NCBI GenBank assembly: GCA_900552465.1
Contig: URZO01000016.1
Span: 1-64,000, forward strand
Length of the DNA stretch: 64,000 nucleotides
Source: an uncultured Parabacteroides sp.
GTDB lineage: Bacteria; Bacteroidota; Bacteroidia; Bacteroidales; Tannerellaceae
Direction of reading: 5' to 3'
The first letter of the stretch is position 1. Every line of letters begins with the position of its first letter. The notes beneath the pieces were generated by a model. That model ran no database searches. It saw only the letters and a list, made by a program, of their open reading frames with translations, and was not told the DNA's origin. A program made the position numbers and the translations under genes. Below are positions 16,999 to 25,054 of this stretch, piece by piece.

Positions 16999-17979
16999 TT
17001 ATTTGATGTAGACAGTATCCTTCTCTATCCGGTATTTCACGGGCGTGCTGGTACTGATCACTTTCATAATAGTTTCCAGCGATTCATATTTACGAAACGA
17101 ACCGCCGAATGATTCCTCCTTTATTTTCTGATTCTCGAACTTAAACTTCACATTGAAATTACGTTCCAACCGACGGGTCAGCTCTTCGAAAGACATCTTG
17201 TCGAAGAACATCTCTCCATACCGCCAGGCTGTGTACGAGCTGGTAATCAGTTTCCGATGACTGATCTTTGCATGCGCTTTGTCATAAACCAGCACTTCGC
17301 CGGGACGGATTTTTTCCGAATACGTCCCCTGCTCGGCTATGACCGATCCTTCAATCAGGGCAAGACTCAATTCATTCTCTTCATCAAAAGCATAGACATT
17401 AAAGGAAGTACCTGTAACGCGGAAAGTAAACAGGTCCGCATGAACAAGAAAGGGCTTAGTAGAATCTTTCTTTACCTCGAAATAGGCTTCTCCCTTCATC
17501 TGAACCGTGCGGTCCTTTTCCCCGAAAGACCCGTCATAACTAATCGAACTGCAAGCATTCACCCAAACAACCGAACCGTCAGGCAAGCTCACTTTCGAGC
17601 GCTCTCCCACTCCTGTCTCTATTTTAGTCAGCCGGGGAGAAGCCTCTCTCTTATCAGCTAAAGATGAAATGAATTGCATACAAACCAGTCCGAGCACAAA
17701 GACTGCGGCATAGCGAAGCATATTTTTCCCCAATTGCGACCAACGATGATTCCGGCGGGAAGGAAGAACACGATCCAAAAACTTCTTCCACTGACGGTCT
17801 ACCTGACTATTCGACATATCAAATTCTATCCGTCCCAGATCATATACATCTTTGATCGACCGGAAATAGAGTTTGTTCCCGGCATCCGCTTCAAGCCAGG
17901 CCAGCAATTCATTCTGCTGTTCCGGTGTGGCCTCCCCCCTCAGATAGGATACGATCAGTATATCGATTGATTCTTTCAT
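16999..17979 (-). CDS. FecR-family anti-sigma factor
   Basis: Single-span inner-membrane regulator of 326 residues that holds the ECF sigma factor until the transporter signals. The N-terminal cytoplasmic part (about residues 1-85, with LRGEATPEQQNELLAWLEAD) binds sigma. A membrane helix lies around 88-108 (YAAVFVLGLVCMQFI). The periplasmic FecR domain follows at about 118-215 (VSLPDGSVVWVNACSSISYD, PFLVHADLFTFRVTGTSFNV). A DUF4974 domain ends the protein (MSFEELTRRLERNFNVKF). It lies 66 bases after the sigma gene and about 160 bases before the STN-SusC gene, the canonical order for these systems. Confidence 0.95.
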   Translation of the reverse strand: MKESIDILIVSYLRGEATPEQQNELLAWLEADAGNKLYFRSIKDVYDLGRIEFDMSNSQVDRQWKKFLDRVLPSRRNHRWSQLGKNMLRYAAVFVLGLVCMQFISSLADKREASPRLTKIETGVGERSKVSLPDGSVVWVNACSSISYDGSFGEKDRTVQMKGEAYFEVKKDSTKPFLVHADLFTFRVTGTSFNVYAFDEENELSLALIEGSVIAEQGTYSEKIRPGEVLVYDKAHAKISHRKLITSSYTAWRYGEMFFDKMSFEELTRRLERNFNVKFKFENQKIKEESFGGSFRKYESLETIMKVISTSTPVKYRIEKDTVYIK

Positions 17980-18045
17980 AACTCATGCTCTTTGTTAGAA
18001 TGACGCACGAGTTGGGGTTACTACTTAGACGAAAACGTACTTTTT

Positions 18046-18618
18046 TTATTTCGAAAAGAAATGAGGGAAGAACAGCAATATTACCGGCAGGTAATCTTTC
18101 AGCTTTACCTTTAATATTTTCAACGCATTATAGATCTGGGCATCTACCGTGCGGATACTGATGCCCAAAGCATCGGCAATTTCCTGGTTCTTCAGGTTCT
18201 GGTAGCGGCTCATCATAAAGATAAGGCGGCATTTCTCCGGAAGTTTGGAGATGCTTTCCTGAAGCAAGGCATTGACTTCTTTCACATAAAGTTCTGTCAA
18301 AGGATAAGGCAATTCGGGATGCATCTCGATCTCCTTGATCTTCATCTTAACCGAACTTGCATATTCGGCATGTATCCGTTCGGAACGGAAGTGAGACAGG
18401 CAACGATTGTGCACAGCCTTGAACAAATAGAACTCGTAAGAGATCTGTACACTCTCGTAATTCTCCCACAGATTAATGAAGCATTCCTGTACAATATCTC
18501 TGGCAAGCTCATTATCCTCTATATATTTACAACAATAGGCATAGAGCCGGGGCTGCAACCGATTGAACAGCTGCTCGAAATTATTCAGGTCTGTTTTATC
18601 CGCAGAGGCTCTCGACAT
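18046..18618 (-). CDS. ECF RNA polymerase sigma factor
   Basis: Extracytoplasmic-function sigma-70 factor of 190 residues. Region 2 is seen as NNFEQLFNRLQPRLYAYCCK ... NELARDIVQECFINLWENYE. Region 4 is LPEKCRLIFMMSRYQNLKNQ followed by EIADALGISIRTVDAQIYNA, the helix-turn-helix for the -35 box. It belongs to the Bacteroidetes expansion of sigma factors paired with FecR and STN-SusC. It should switch on the locus at 10780-16841 when the transporter binds its ligand. The ATG at 18618 follows a 5' region with a -7 box at 18653-18660. Confidence 0.94.
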   Translation of the reverse strand: MSRASADKTDLNNFEQLFNRLQPRLYAYCCKYIEDNELARDIVQECFINLWENYESVQISYEFYLFKAVHNRCLSHFRSERIHAEYASSVKMKIKEIEMHPELPYPLTELYVKEVNALLQESISKLPEKCRLIFMMSRYQNLKNQEIADALGISIRTVDAQIYNALKILKVKLKDYLPVILLFFPHFFSK

Positions 18619-18652
18619 CCTTATTCTCCGTTTACTATAACCAATTGAAATA

Positions 18653-18660
18653 CAAATATA
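18653..18660 (-). promoter_or_regulatory. -7 promoter box for the sigma factor gene
   Basis: TATATTTG on the minus strand lies 35 bases before the start codon. No TTTG is found at the expected distance upstream. Confidence 0.4.
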
Positions 18661-18779
18661 GGAATTTATTCCACATTCCGACTGCCGCCTCCGCCAAACC
18701 GGATATTACTTCGGTTAATGATGCAACTATTCCACCCCTTGGTTCATCATCTAATTAGAAACAAATACCAGATATTATT

Positions 18780-19607
18780 ATGAACAAGTTATTTTCAACT
18801 ATCATGTCCGGCATACTCGCAGTGGCAGGGCTGGCTTTATTCTCTTGCAGTGATAACGACGACATCAAGCCGACAGGCATAGAAGGATGCCCCAGCGCCC
18901 TGCTCTCGGACGGACAGCTTACGGCTTCCTTTATCTATGAGGGCAACAAACTCGCCAGGATCCAACACCCGGACGGGCATGCGACTCATTTCAATTATGA
19001 GAACGATGAGTTTTCAGGCATTTCCTACACGCCGCCTAAAGATGTTGCCGACGGACATGGCTGGGCCGGTTTCACAAAGACCGGCGACAACACCTTCGAA
19101 GTGAGCAGAGGCGGTGAACCGGCCGGCGACATGAGCCAGGTGGAAGAGGTGGAACTCGACACAGACGGCCTGCCCGCCAGAATCACCTTCACCGGTATCT
19201 ACCGGTGGGGAGCAAACGGAAAGGAGCTGATTAAGGGAGGCGACCGGTATGCTCTCCTTACCTTCGATCCTGCCACACGGCAACTGCTCAAACAGGAAGT
19301 GTTCGACAAAGAATCCAACCTGCTGGTAAAATACACCTACGAATATGATAACGCTTCCGGCAGCATCAGCCATCCGGAGTTTCCGATGTGGTTCCTGGGC
19401 TGGTGGTATTACCAATACTCCAACCAGAACGACTTCAAGTATATCCAGTTCCTGAACCGCCGGAACAACATAACAAAGATAACGTCTGAAAACAGTGAAG
19501 GCGAGATATCTTCCGTCACCTATACCTATAAATACAATGGAAACAATTACCCCGTTGCCGCATTCTGCGACAAATGGGAAGGGACGGAAGTCGGGATCCG
19601 GTACTAA
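18780..19607 (+). CDS. Hypothetical lipoprotein with YD-like repeats
   Basis: A 275-residue exported lipoprotein (Cys23 in LFSCSDND). The body is beta-rich with repeating units of the kind seen in RHS/YD-repeat and DUF4595 proteins (YEGNKLARIQHPDGHATHFNYENDEF; later FDKESNLLVKYTYEYDNASG; EGEISSVTYTYKYNG), each shown here only in part of its length. No catalytic motif is visible. Neighbours give no clue: it stands alone, divergent from the sigma gene, and is followed by a small array of repeats. Probably a surface or periplasmic protein of unknown role. Confidence 0.7.
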   Translation: MNKLFSTIMSGILAVAGLALFSCSDNDDIKPTGIEGCPSALLSDGQLTASFIYEGNKLARIQHPDGHATHFNYENDEFSGISYTPPKDVADGHGWAGFTKTGDNTFEVSRGGEPAGDMSQVEEVELDTDGLPARITFTGIYRWGANGKELIKGGDRYALLTFDPATRQLLKQEVFDKESNLLVKYTYEYDNASGSISHPEFPMWFLGWWYYQYSNQNDFKYIQFLNRRNNITKITSENSEGEISSVTYTYKYNGNNYPVAAFCDKWEGTEVGIRY

Positions 19608-19674
19608 ATAGTATGCGATCTGTCCACCGGAGTGTATACTTTAGGTTCGAAAAAAGAACAATCGAGTTCTACCT

Positions 19675-19728
19675 CATAGTTATGGCTTTGCCGAATCATA
19701 GTTATGATCTGCCCAAACCATAACTATG
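19675..19728. repeat. Three CATAGTTATG sites spaced exactly 22 bp
   Basis: CATAGTTATG occurs at 19675-19684 and 19697-19706, and its reverse complement CATAACTATG at 19719-19728. The starts are 22 bases apart, about two helical turns, which would place three protein-binding sites on one face of the DNA. The array lies between the 3' ends of the lipoprotein gene and ispG. Confidence 0.6.
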
Positions 19729-19766
19729 ACTATAATAATGAAAGGTTGAAGGGTTTGGGCAATAAA

Positions 19767-21602
19767 TTAATTTACCCAATCCCCATTCTCCTTGATCAGT
19801 TGGACCAAACGTTCCACCGCTTCCTCTTCCGGGATATTTCTCAGGACACATTCCTTGCCTTTGTAGAGGCTGATGCGGTTCTTACCGGCACCGACATAGC
19901 CGTAATCGGCATCCGCCATCTCGCCGGGACCGTTTACGATGCATCCCATAATACCGATCTTCAGGCCTTTCAGATGAGAAGTAGCCTCTTTGATGCGGGC
20001 AATTGTCGTTTGCAGGTCGTACAACGTACGGCCGCAACTCGGGCAGGAGATATATTCCGTCTTGCTGATACGGGTACGCGTTGCCTGCAGGATACCGAAC
20101 ATGTAGCTGTCTGTCATCATAGCTTCGCAACCTTCGTTGTGCAGCATGATACCATCGCCGAAACCATCCAGGAGCAGCGTTCCGAAATCGGCTGCCGACT
20201 TCAGTTGCAACGCCTCGACATCCGTCTCCCTGTAATCGCGATGAAGGATGACAGGCACATCACAACCGGCTGCCAGCAAACGGTGCATGGCGGCACGCTG
20301 CGCACCGACGCCGTTCCGATGATATGTGCTCAGGACTACAACCACGGATTTATCCTGTTTCAGGACTTCAACCACCCGGTCGGTCAGATCACTGTATGTC
20401 AAACGGATAAACTTCAACGGAGTAGAATAGTTCTTCAACTCCTCGACCTCCGAAGCGATAAAGAAAGGATATGCATTCGGCCGTTCTTTCCAGAAATGGG
20501 CATCCACCAGGAGGCGGAAGCTGTCGGGCAGGTTATCCGGATCTTCTTTACCGATATATATATAGTCCGGCAGGGACGCATAATCAAATTCAAAATCGCC
20601 GTTACTGCGGTCGGAGATGACAACGGGCGGGAAATTTCCCCCGATCCCTTCCGTCACACGGCTACTGCGGCGGTCGGCATAGACCGGGTCATAACCAGAT
20701 GCCGGAGATGCTTCTATCGGCTCATGCCCTTCACGTTCGAGGATATAATCGACCAGTTTGCGGGCGACGGGGATCTCGGCCTCCGGGTCTTCACTCAGGG
20801 AAACGCGGATCGTATCGCCTATCCCGTCGGAAAGCAAGGTCCCGATGCCGACAGCGCTCTTGATACGCCCGTCTTCACCGTCGCCGGCTTCCGTCACGCC
20901 AAGGTGCAGGGGGTAATGCATATCTTCGGCTTCCATCGTCCGGACCAGCAGGCGGACGGTTTTCACCATCACAACGGTATTGGAGGCTTTGATAGAAATC
21001 ACCACGTCGGGAAAATTCTCATCCCGGCAGATACGCAGGAATTCCATGCAGGAGGCGACCATACCTTCGGGAGTATCGCCGTACCGGCTCATGATACGGT
21101 CGGACAGCGAACCATGATTCACGCCAATGCGGATGGCGGTTCCGTGTGCTTTGCAGATGTTAAGGAATGGTACGAAACGGTCGCGTATCTTCTGCAATTC
21201 TGCGGCATATTCCTCATCGGTATATTCCAGCAGGTCGAATGTCTTTACCTTATCCACATAGTTTCCGGGGTTGATACGCACCTTTTCCACTTCTTCGGCG
21301 GCGGCATCGGCGGCACGCGGGTTAAAATGGATGTCGGCTACCAGCGGAGTGGTGTATCCGGCTTCATTCAACTGCTTGCGTATCACGCCTAAATTACGGG
21401 CTTCGCGTTCTCCCTGCGCGGTAAAACGCACATACTCTGATCCGGCCTCGATCATGCGGATGGCCTGGCGTACGGCGGCATCGGTATCCATCGTGGAAAC
21501 GTTTGCCATAGACTGGATACGAATCGGATTATCGCCCCCGAGCGGAGTGTTCCCGATATGGACGACAGATGATTTACGACGACTGTAATTAAAAAAATCC
21601 AT
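19767..21602 (-). CDS. ispG: 4-hydroxy-3-methylbut-2-enyl diphosphate synthase (IspG/GcpE), long form
   Basis: Iron-sulfur enzyme of the methylerythritol phosphate route to isoprenoids; converts MEcPP to HMBPP. At 611 residues it is the long type found in Bacteroidetes, Chlamydiae and plants, with an extra domain between the N-terminal TIM barrel (GNTPLGGDNPIRIQSMANVS) and the C-terminal reductase-like domain. The [4Fe-4S] ligands are visible as CPSCGRTLYDLQ (near 520) and the Cys of GCIVNGPGE (near 552). It is transcribed toward 19767, downstream of gcvH and purE, a common neighbourhood in this order. A palindromic intergenic element separates it from purE. Confidence 0.97.
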   Translation of the reverse strand: MDFFNYSRRKSSVVHIGNTPLGGDNPIRIQSMANVSTMDTDAAVRQAIRMIEAGSEYVRFTAQGEREARNLGVIRKQLNEAGYTTPLVADIHFNPRAADAAAEEVEKVRINPGNYVDKVKTFDLLEYTDEEYAAELQKIRDRFVPFLNICKAHGTAIRIGVNHGSLSDRIMSRYGDTPEGMVASCMEFLRICRDENFPDVVISIKASNTVVMVKTVRLLVRTMEAEDMHYPLHLGVTEAGDGEDGRIKSAVGIGTLLSDGIGDTIRVSLSEDPEAEIPVARKLVDYILEREGHEPIEASPASGYDPVYADRRSSRVTEGIGGNFPPVVISDRSNGDFEFDYASLPDYIYIGKEDPDNLPDSFRLLVDAHFWKERPNAYPFFIASEVEELKNYSTPLKFIRLTYSDLTDRVVEVLKQDKSVVVVLSTYHRNGVGAQRAAMHRLLAAGCDVPVILHRDYRETDVEALQLKSAADFGTLLLDGFGDGIMLHNEGCEAMMTDSYMFGILQATRTRISKTEYISCPSCGRTLYDLQTTIARIKEATSHLKGLKIGIMGCIVNGPGEMADADYGYVGAGKNRISLYKGKECVLRNIPEEEAVERLVQLIKENGDWVN

Positions 21603-21651
21603 TTACTTGTTTGTTTTGGGGAACATGGTTGGAGCGTCCGGTGATATCTGT

Positions 21652-21740
21652 TTCCCCTCTTGAGAGGGGATAAGGGGTGTGTTATCTTTTCGCCTTATAA
21701 CTAGCTTTAACACACCCCCTGCCCCCTCTCGAGAGGGGAA
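21652..21740. repeat. Palindromic intergenic element, copy A1
   Basis: Two arms, TTCCCCTCTTGAGAGGGG... and ...CTCTCGAGAGGGGAA, each a palindrome, are joined by GGGTGTGTTA and its complement TAACACACCCC around a variable loop of about 22 bases. Related copies stand at 40802-40890 (inverted order) and 58462-58563. As RNA it folds as a long hairpin. It lies between purE and ispG. Confidence 0.85.
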
Positions 21741-21787
21741 TAGTTACCTTTCAGTCGCTAAAAACATACTATGTCCCGGCAATCTGG

Positions 21788-22294
21788 TTAATTAGTTTTA
21801 TACTTAAAAGAAACCTTTGCCAACTCTTCGTTGGCTTTTACGATCTTCTTTTTCAGGTTTTCCTTGTAAGCAACCAACTTGTCCTGGAGCTGTTCGTCTC
21901 CTACGGCAAGCATCTGGACAGCCAGGATACCGGCATTCAAGGCACCGTTGATACCGACAGTGGCAACGGGGATTCCCGGAGGCATCTGTACGATAGCCAG
22001 CAGCGCGTCCATACCGTCCAGCGTCGAATTGATAGGCACACCGATTACGGGCACAGTCGTCATGGAAGCAATCACACCACACAGGTGGGCGGCCATTCCG
22101 GCAGCCGCAATAATCACTTTGATACCGCGTCCTTTGGCTCCTTTGGCAAAAGCCTCTACTTCAGCTGGTGTGCGGTGGGCAGACAAGGCGTGCATCTCGA
22201 ACGGGATTTCCATCTCGTCGAGCAGTTTGGCTGCTTTTTCCATTACGGGCAGGTCTGAAGTACTGCCCATGATAATGCTTACTACAGGTGTCAT
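21788..22294 (-). CDS. purE: 5-(carboxyamino)imidazole ribonucleotide mutase (PurE)
   Basis: Cytoplasmic enzyme of purine synthesis that moves the carboxyl group of N5-CAIR to give CAIR. The 168-residue length and the motifs MGSTSDLPVMEKAAKLLDEM (residues 9-28) and SAHRTPAEV with the catalytic histidine fit class I PurE. The phosphate-binding and substrate loop AAAGMAAHLCGVIAS and the stretch PVIGVPINSTLDGMDALLAI are also clear. Its ATG overlaps the gcvH stop (ATGA, 22294-22291), so translation is probably coupled. No purK is seen nearby. Confidence 0.97.
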   Translation of the reverse strand: MTPVVSIIMGSTSDLPVMEKAAKLLDEMEIPFEMHALSAHRTPAEVEAFAKGAKGRGIKVIIAAAGMAAHLCGVIASMTTVPVIGVPINSTLDGMDALLAIVQMPPGIPVATVGINGALNAGILAVQMLAVGDEQLQDKLVAYKENLKKKIVKANEELAKVSFKYKTN

Positions 22295-22671
22295 TTCGCG
22301 ATCAGTTGTTCATATTCGGCAGCAGACATCAGTTCGTCCAGTTCGGAAGGATCAGAGATAGAGATCTTGATCAACCATCCGTTGCCATAAACATCTTCAT
22401 TCACCAATTCAGGTTTGTCGTCCAGCTCGGCGTTTGCTTCGATCACTTCACCGCTAACCGGCATAAACAGGTCAGATACAGTCTTTACAGCCTCGATAGT
22501 TCCGAAAACTTCTTCTTTTGCAACTGTTTCCCCTTCTGTTGTAATATCGACGAAAACGATTTCGCCAAGTTCGCCCTGTGCATAATCAGTAATACCGACA
22601 TAAGCTACATTGTCTTCTACACGGATCCATTCATGATCTTTTGTGTACTTTAAATCTGCAGGAAAATTCAT
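22291..22671 (-). CDS. gcvH: Glycine cleavage system H protein
   Basis: Lipoyl carrier that shuttles the aminomethyl group between P, T and L proteins of glycine cleavage. The 126-residue chain has the family core GITDYAQGELGEIVFVDI and the lipoylated Lys63 in GTIEAVKTVSD. The ending NDPSELDELMSAAEYEQL-type tail is seen as SDPSELDELMSAAEYEQLIA. Genes for P and T proteins are not in the window. It is the first of a short run with purE and probably ispG, and starts 16 bases after the PAP2-like gene ends, so that gene may be in the same transcript. Confidence 0.97.
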   Translation of the reverse strand: MNFPADLKYTKDHEWIRVEDNVAYVGITDYAQGELGEIVFVDITTEGETVAKEEVFGTIEAVKTVSDLFMPVSGEVIEANAELDDKPELVNEDVYGNGWLIKISISDPSELDELMSAAEYEQLIAK

Positions 22672-22687
22672 AATCTTAGTGTTTTTA

Positions 22688-23308
22688 TTAGATGAATAAA
22701 TAGATATAACTTAAAAATGATGCAACAAAGGTACATATAAATCCGAGACAAAACCCAGCATATACCTGCATAGGCGTATGTCTTTCCAAAAAGATACGCG
22801 AAGTGCCGACCAGCCCGGCAATCACGATCACGGCGATAAAAGCCCAATAAGGATTCATCAAGTGGATACGCGCCACCCCCATAATGCCGCCCAGCAGACC
22901 GCCGACACCGATCGCATGGGCGCTGATCTTCCAGAAAAAGTTAATCAGCAAAGCCAGTATCAATGCCACACAAGCCCCTAAGAGCAAAGAAATAAACCAG
23001 AATGGCAACATCATCTTATACATGTAGAAGGCGCAGACCATGATCGAAGTGATAAAGATCAGGTAAGGCACCACCCGCTCATGACGGTCGGACAATTCCA
23101 TATCGACTGCCGCCCCGTTTTTCACCATCATCAAGATGAATGCTCCGGGTATGACCGCCGTCGACAAGAAAGCGCCGCCGGCCAGCAACAGCTTCATTGT
23201 CGGCGGATAGATCGCCAGATAGGTGAAGGAGAGTGCCAGCACGACACCATACGTCACCATCAGCAACGGATGAAACATCCCGGATATGATATTTGCAAAT
23301 AACTTCAT
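22688..23308 (-). CDS. PAP2-like integral membrane protein
   Basis: A 206-residue protein of about six membrane helices. Parts of the phosphatidic-acid phosphatase (PAP2) signature are visible: DRHERVVPY near residues 77-85 stands in the place of motif 1 and SRIFLERHTPMQVYAG near 172-187 matches motif 3 well. The expected SGH of motif 2 reads SAHAIG (ISAHAIGVGG), so the histidine is kept but the glycine is not. Possible role: dephosphorylation of a lipid pyrophosphate such as undecaprenyl diphosphate; this is inference. It lies between rpoN and gcvH, 12 and 16 bases away, in one direction. Confidence 0.75.
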   Translation of the reverse strand: MKLFANIISGMFHPLLMVTYGVVLALSFTYLAIYPPTMKLLLAGGAFLSTAVIPGAFILMMVKNGAAVDMELSDRHERVVPYLIFITSIMVCAFYMYKMMLPFWFISLLLGACVALILALLINFFWKISAHAIGVGGLLGGIMGVARIHLMNPYWAFIAVIVIAGLVGTSRIFLERHTPMQVYAGFCLGFICTFVASFLSYIYLFI

Positions 23309-23320
23309 AACGCTTCAAAT

Positions 23321-24790
23321 TTATATTTCTTTTCTGAGCCGTGCAACCGGAATGCCCAGTTGTTCGCGGTATTTGGCTACCGTACGGCGGGCGATGATAT
23401 AGCCTTTTTCCTTCAGGATGGAGGCCAATTCCTCATCGGTAAGCGGTTTGCGCTTATCTTCGCCATCGATATGCTCTTTCATAATCTTTTTCACCTCGCG
23501 GGTGGAAATTTCCTCACCACTGTCGGTCTGCATCGATTCGGAGAAGAAGTATTTCAGCGGATAGATACCGAAATTCGTCTGCACGTACTTGCTGTTGCTC
23601 ACACGCGAGATGGTCGAAATATCATATCCGGCCCGTTCCGCCACATCTTTGAGGATCATCGGACGCAGGGTTGCTTCGTCGCCGGTCAGGAAGAAGTCGC
23701 GTTGCAGGAGGATGATTGTCTCCATCGTACGCTGCAAGGTTTCCTGGCGTTGGCGGATGGCATCGATGAACCACTGGGCGGAATCGAGTTTCTGCTTTAC
23801 GAACTGGACAGCCTCCTTCATCTTGGATGTCTGGTTTGCCTTGTTGCCGGCATAGTCCTGAAACATCTCGGCATATTCGCGACTGATGCGCATATCGGGA
23901 ATTCCCCGGTTATTCATGCTCAGGATCAACTCTCCATTGACGGCTTCGACCACAAAGTCGGGAATCACCTGGCTCAAAGCTGTCTCCATAGAACCGCCCC
24001 AGCTACCGCAAGGTTTAGGATCGAGGGTCGTTATTTCGTGAATGGCTCTTTTCAGGGCTGCTTCGTCTATATCCAATCCACGGATAATCTTATCGTAATG
24101 CTTGCGGGTAAACTCTTCGAAATAGTCGGTCAGCATGCGGATTGCTAACTCCGTATCGGGCGTTTTCTCGCGACGGGCCAGTTGTAACAAAAGACATTCC
24201 TGCAAATTACGGGCGGCTACGCCTGCCGGGTCGAAATCTTGTATAATGGTAAGGACTTCGCTGATCTCTTCTTCCGTCACGTCCTGTCCCGCCTGGAATA
24301 CCAGGTCATCTGCAATAGCAGAGAGGTCACGGCGCAGATATCCGTCGTCGTCTATATTTCCGATAATATACTCGCCGATCTTCACCTGTTTCTCAGGCAG
24401 GTCGCGCAAGCCAAGTTGCTGAAGCAGATATTCGTTGAGGGACTCGCTGACTGAAAAGGGCACGTCTTCTTTCCGCTCGACACGCTCGCTCAGTTCGCGG
24501 AGTTTGTAATCGGGAATATCGTCTTCACTCATATAATCGCCTAAAGAGAGGTCGGTATCGCTCTCCGTTCCTCCATCCATATCGTTAGATGCCAACTCAT
24601 CTCCCCCTTCGTCAGTACGGTCAAAGTCGTCAGTAATCTCCTTCCCTTCTTCCAGCGCCGGATTATCCTCCAATTCATGCTTCACGCGTTCCTCCAGCTC
24701 GATAGCCGGAAGTTCCAGAAGCCGGATCAACTGGATCTGCTGGGGAGAGAGTTTTTGCTGTAACTTTTGTTGTAACTGTTGCTTCAACAT
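23321..24790 (-). CDS. rpoN: RNA polymerase sigma-54 factor (RpoN)
   Basis: Alternative sigma factor that recognises -24/-12 promoters and needs AAA+ activators. The ATG at 24790 (MLKQQLQQKLQQKLSPQQIQ) is chosen because it gives the glutamine-rich activator-interacting region at the very N-terminus; an upstream frame extension to 24832 lacks similarity. An acidic linker follows (residues 50-110), then the core-binding domain and, near the C-terminus, the RpoN box ARRTVAKYREQLGIPVARLR, complete. Length 489 residues. No enhancer-binding activator is encoded in this window. Confidence 0.97.
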   Translation of the reverse strand: MLKQQLQQKLQQKLSPQQIQLIRLLELPAIELEERVKHELEDNPALEEGKEITDDFDRTDEGGDELASNDMDGGTESDTDLSLGDYMSEDDIPDYKLRELSERVERKEDVPFSVSESLNEYLLQQLGLRDLPEKQVKIGEYIIGNIDDDGYLRRDLSAIADDLVFQAGQDVTEEEISEVLTIIQDFDPAGVAARNLQECLLLQLARREKTPDTELAIRMLTDYFEEFTRKHYDKIIRGLDIDEAALKRAIHEITTLDPKPCGSWGGSMETALSQVIPDFVVEAVNGELILSMNNRGIPDMRISREYAEMFQDYAGNKANQTSKMKEAVQFVKQKLDSAQWFIDAIRQRQETLQRTMETIILLQRDFFLTGDEATLRPMILKDVAERAGYDISTISRVSNSKYVQTNFGIYPLKYFFSESMQTDSGEEISTREVKKIMKEHIDGEDKRKPLTDEELASILKEKGYIIARRTVAKYREQLGIPVARLRKEI

Positions 24791-24845
24791 AATCAAAATC
24801 AATAATGGCAGGACAACCAGCGGGCCGCCCAATGTTTAGAACATG

Positions 24846-24853
24846 CAAATATA
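24846..24853 (-). promoter_or_regulatory. -7 promoter box upstream of rpoN
   Basis: TATATTTG on the minus strand, 56 bases before the rpoN start; no clear -33 box. Confidence 0.4.
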
Positions 24854-25025
24854 ACTTTTTACCCGGAATGAGCTCGCTATTCAATATATAATAGTTCTAA
24901 AGGAGACTGCAATCTATTACCTGTCAGATACAAACTAAATACGGATTCATTGTATGAACCGCTCCCATAAATAAGCCTGAAACTATAATTCTTCGCGAAA
25001 GCCTTTAAAAATCAAAACTATTTCC

Positions 25026-25033
25026 TATTTTTG
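25026..25033 (+). promoter_or_regulatory. -7 promoter box for the histidine kinase
   Basis: TATTTTTG lies 22 bases before the ATG at 25055. A weak TTTA stands 18 bases upstream. Its presence argues against the TTG at 25031 as start codon. Confidence 0.45.
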
Positions 25034-25054
25034 CAAAGAGCTAAAGATTCTGAT

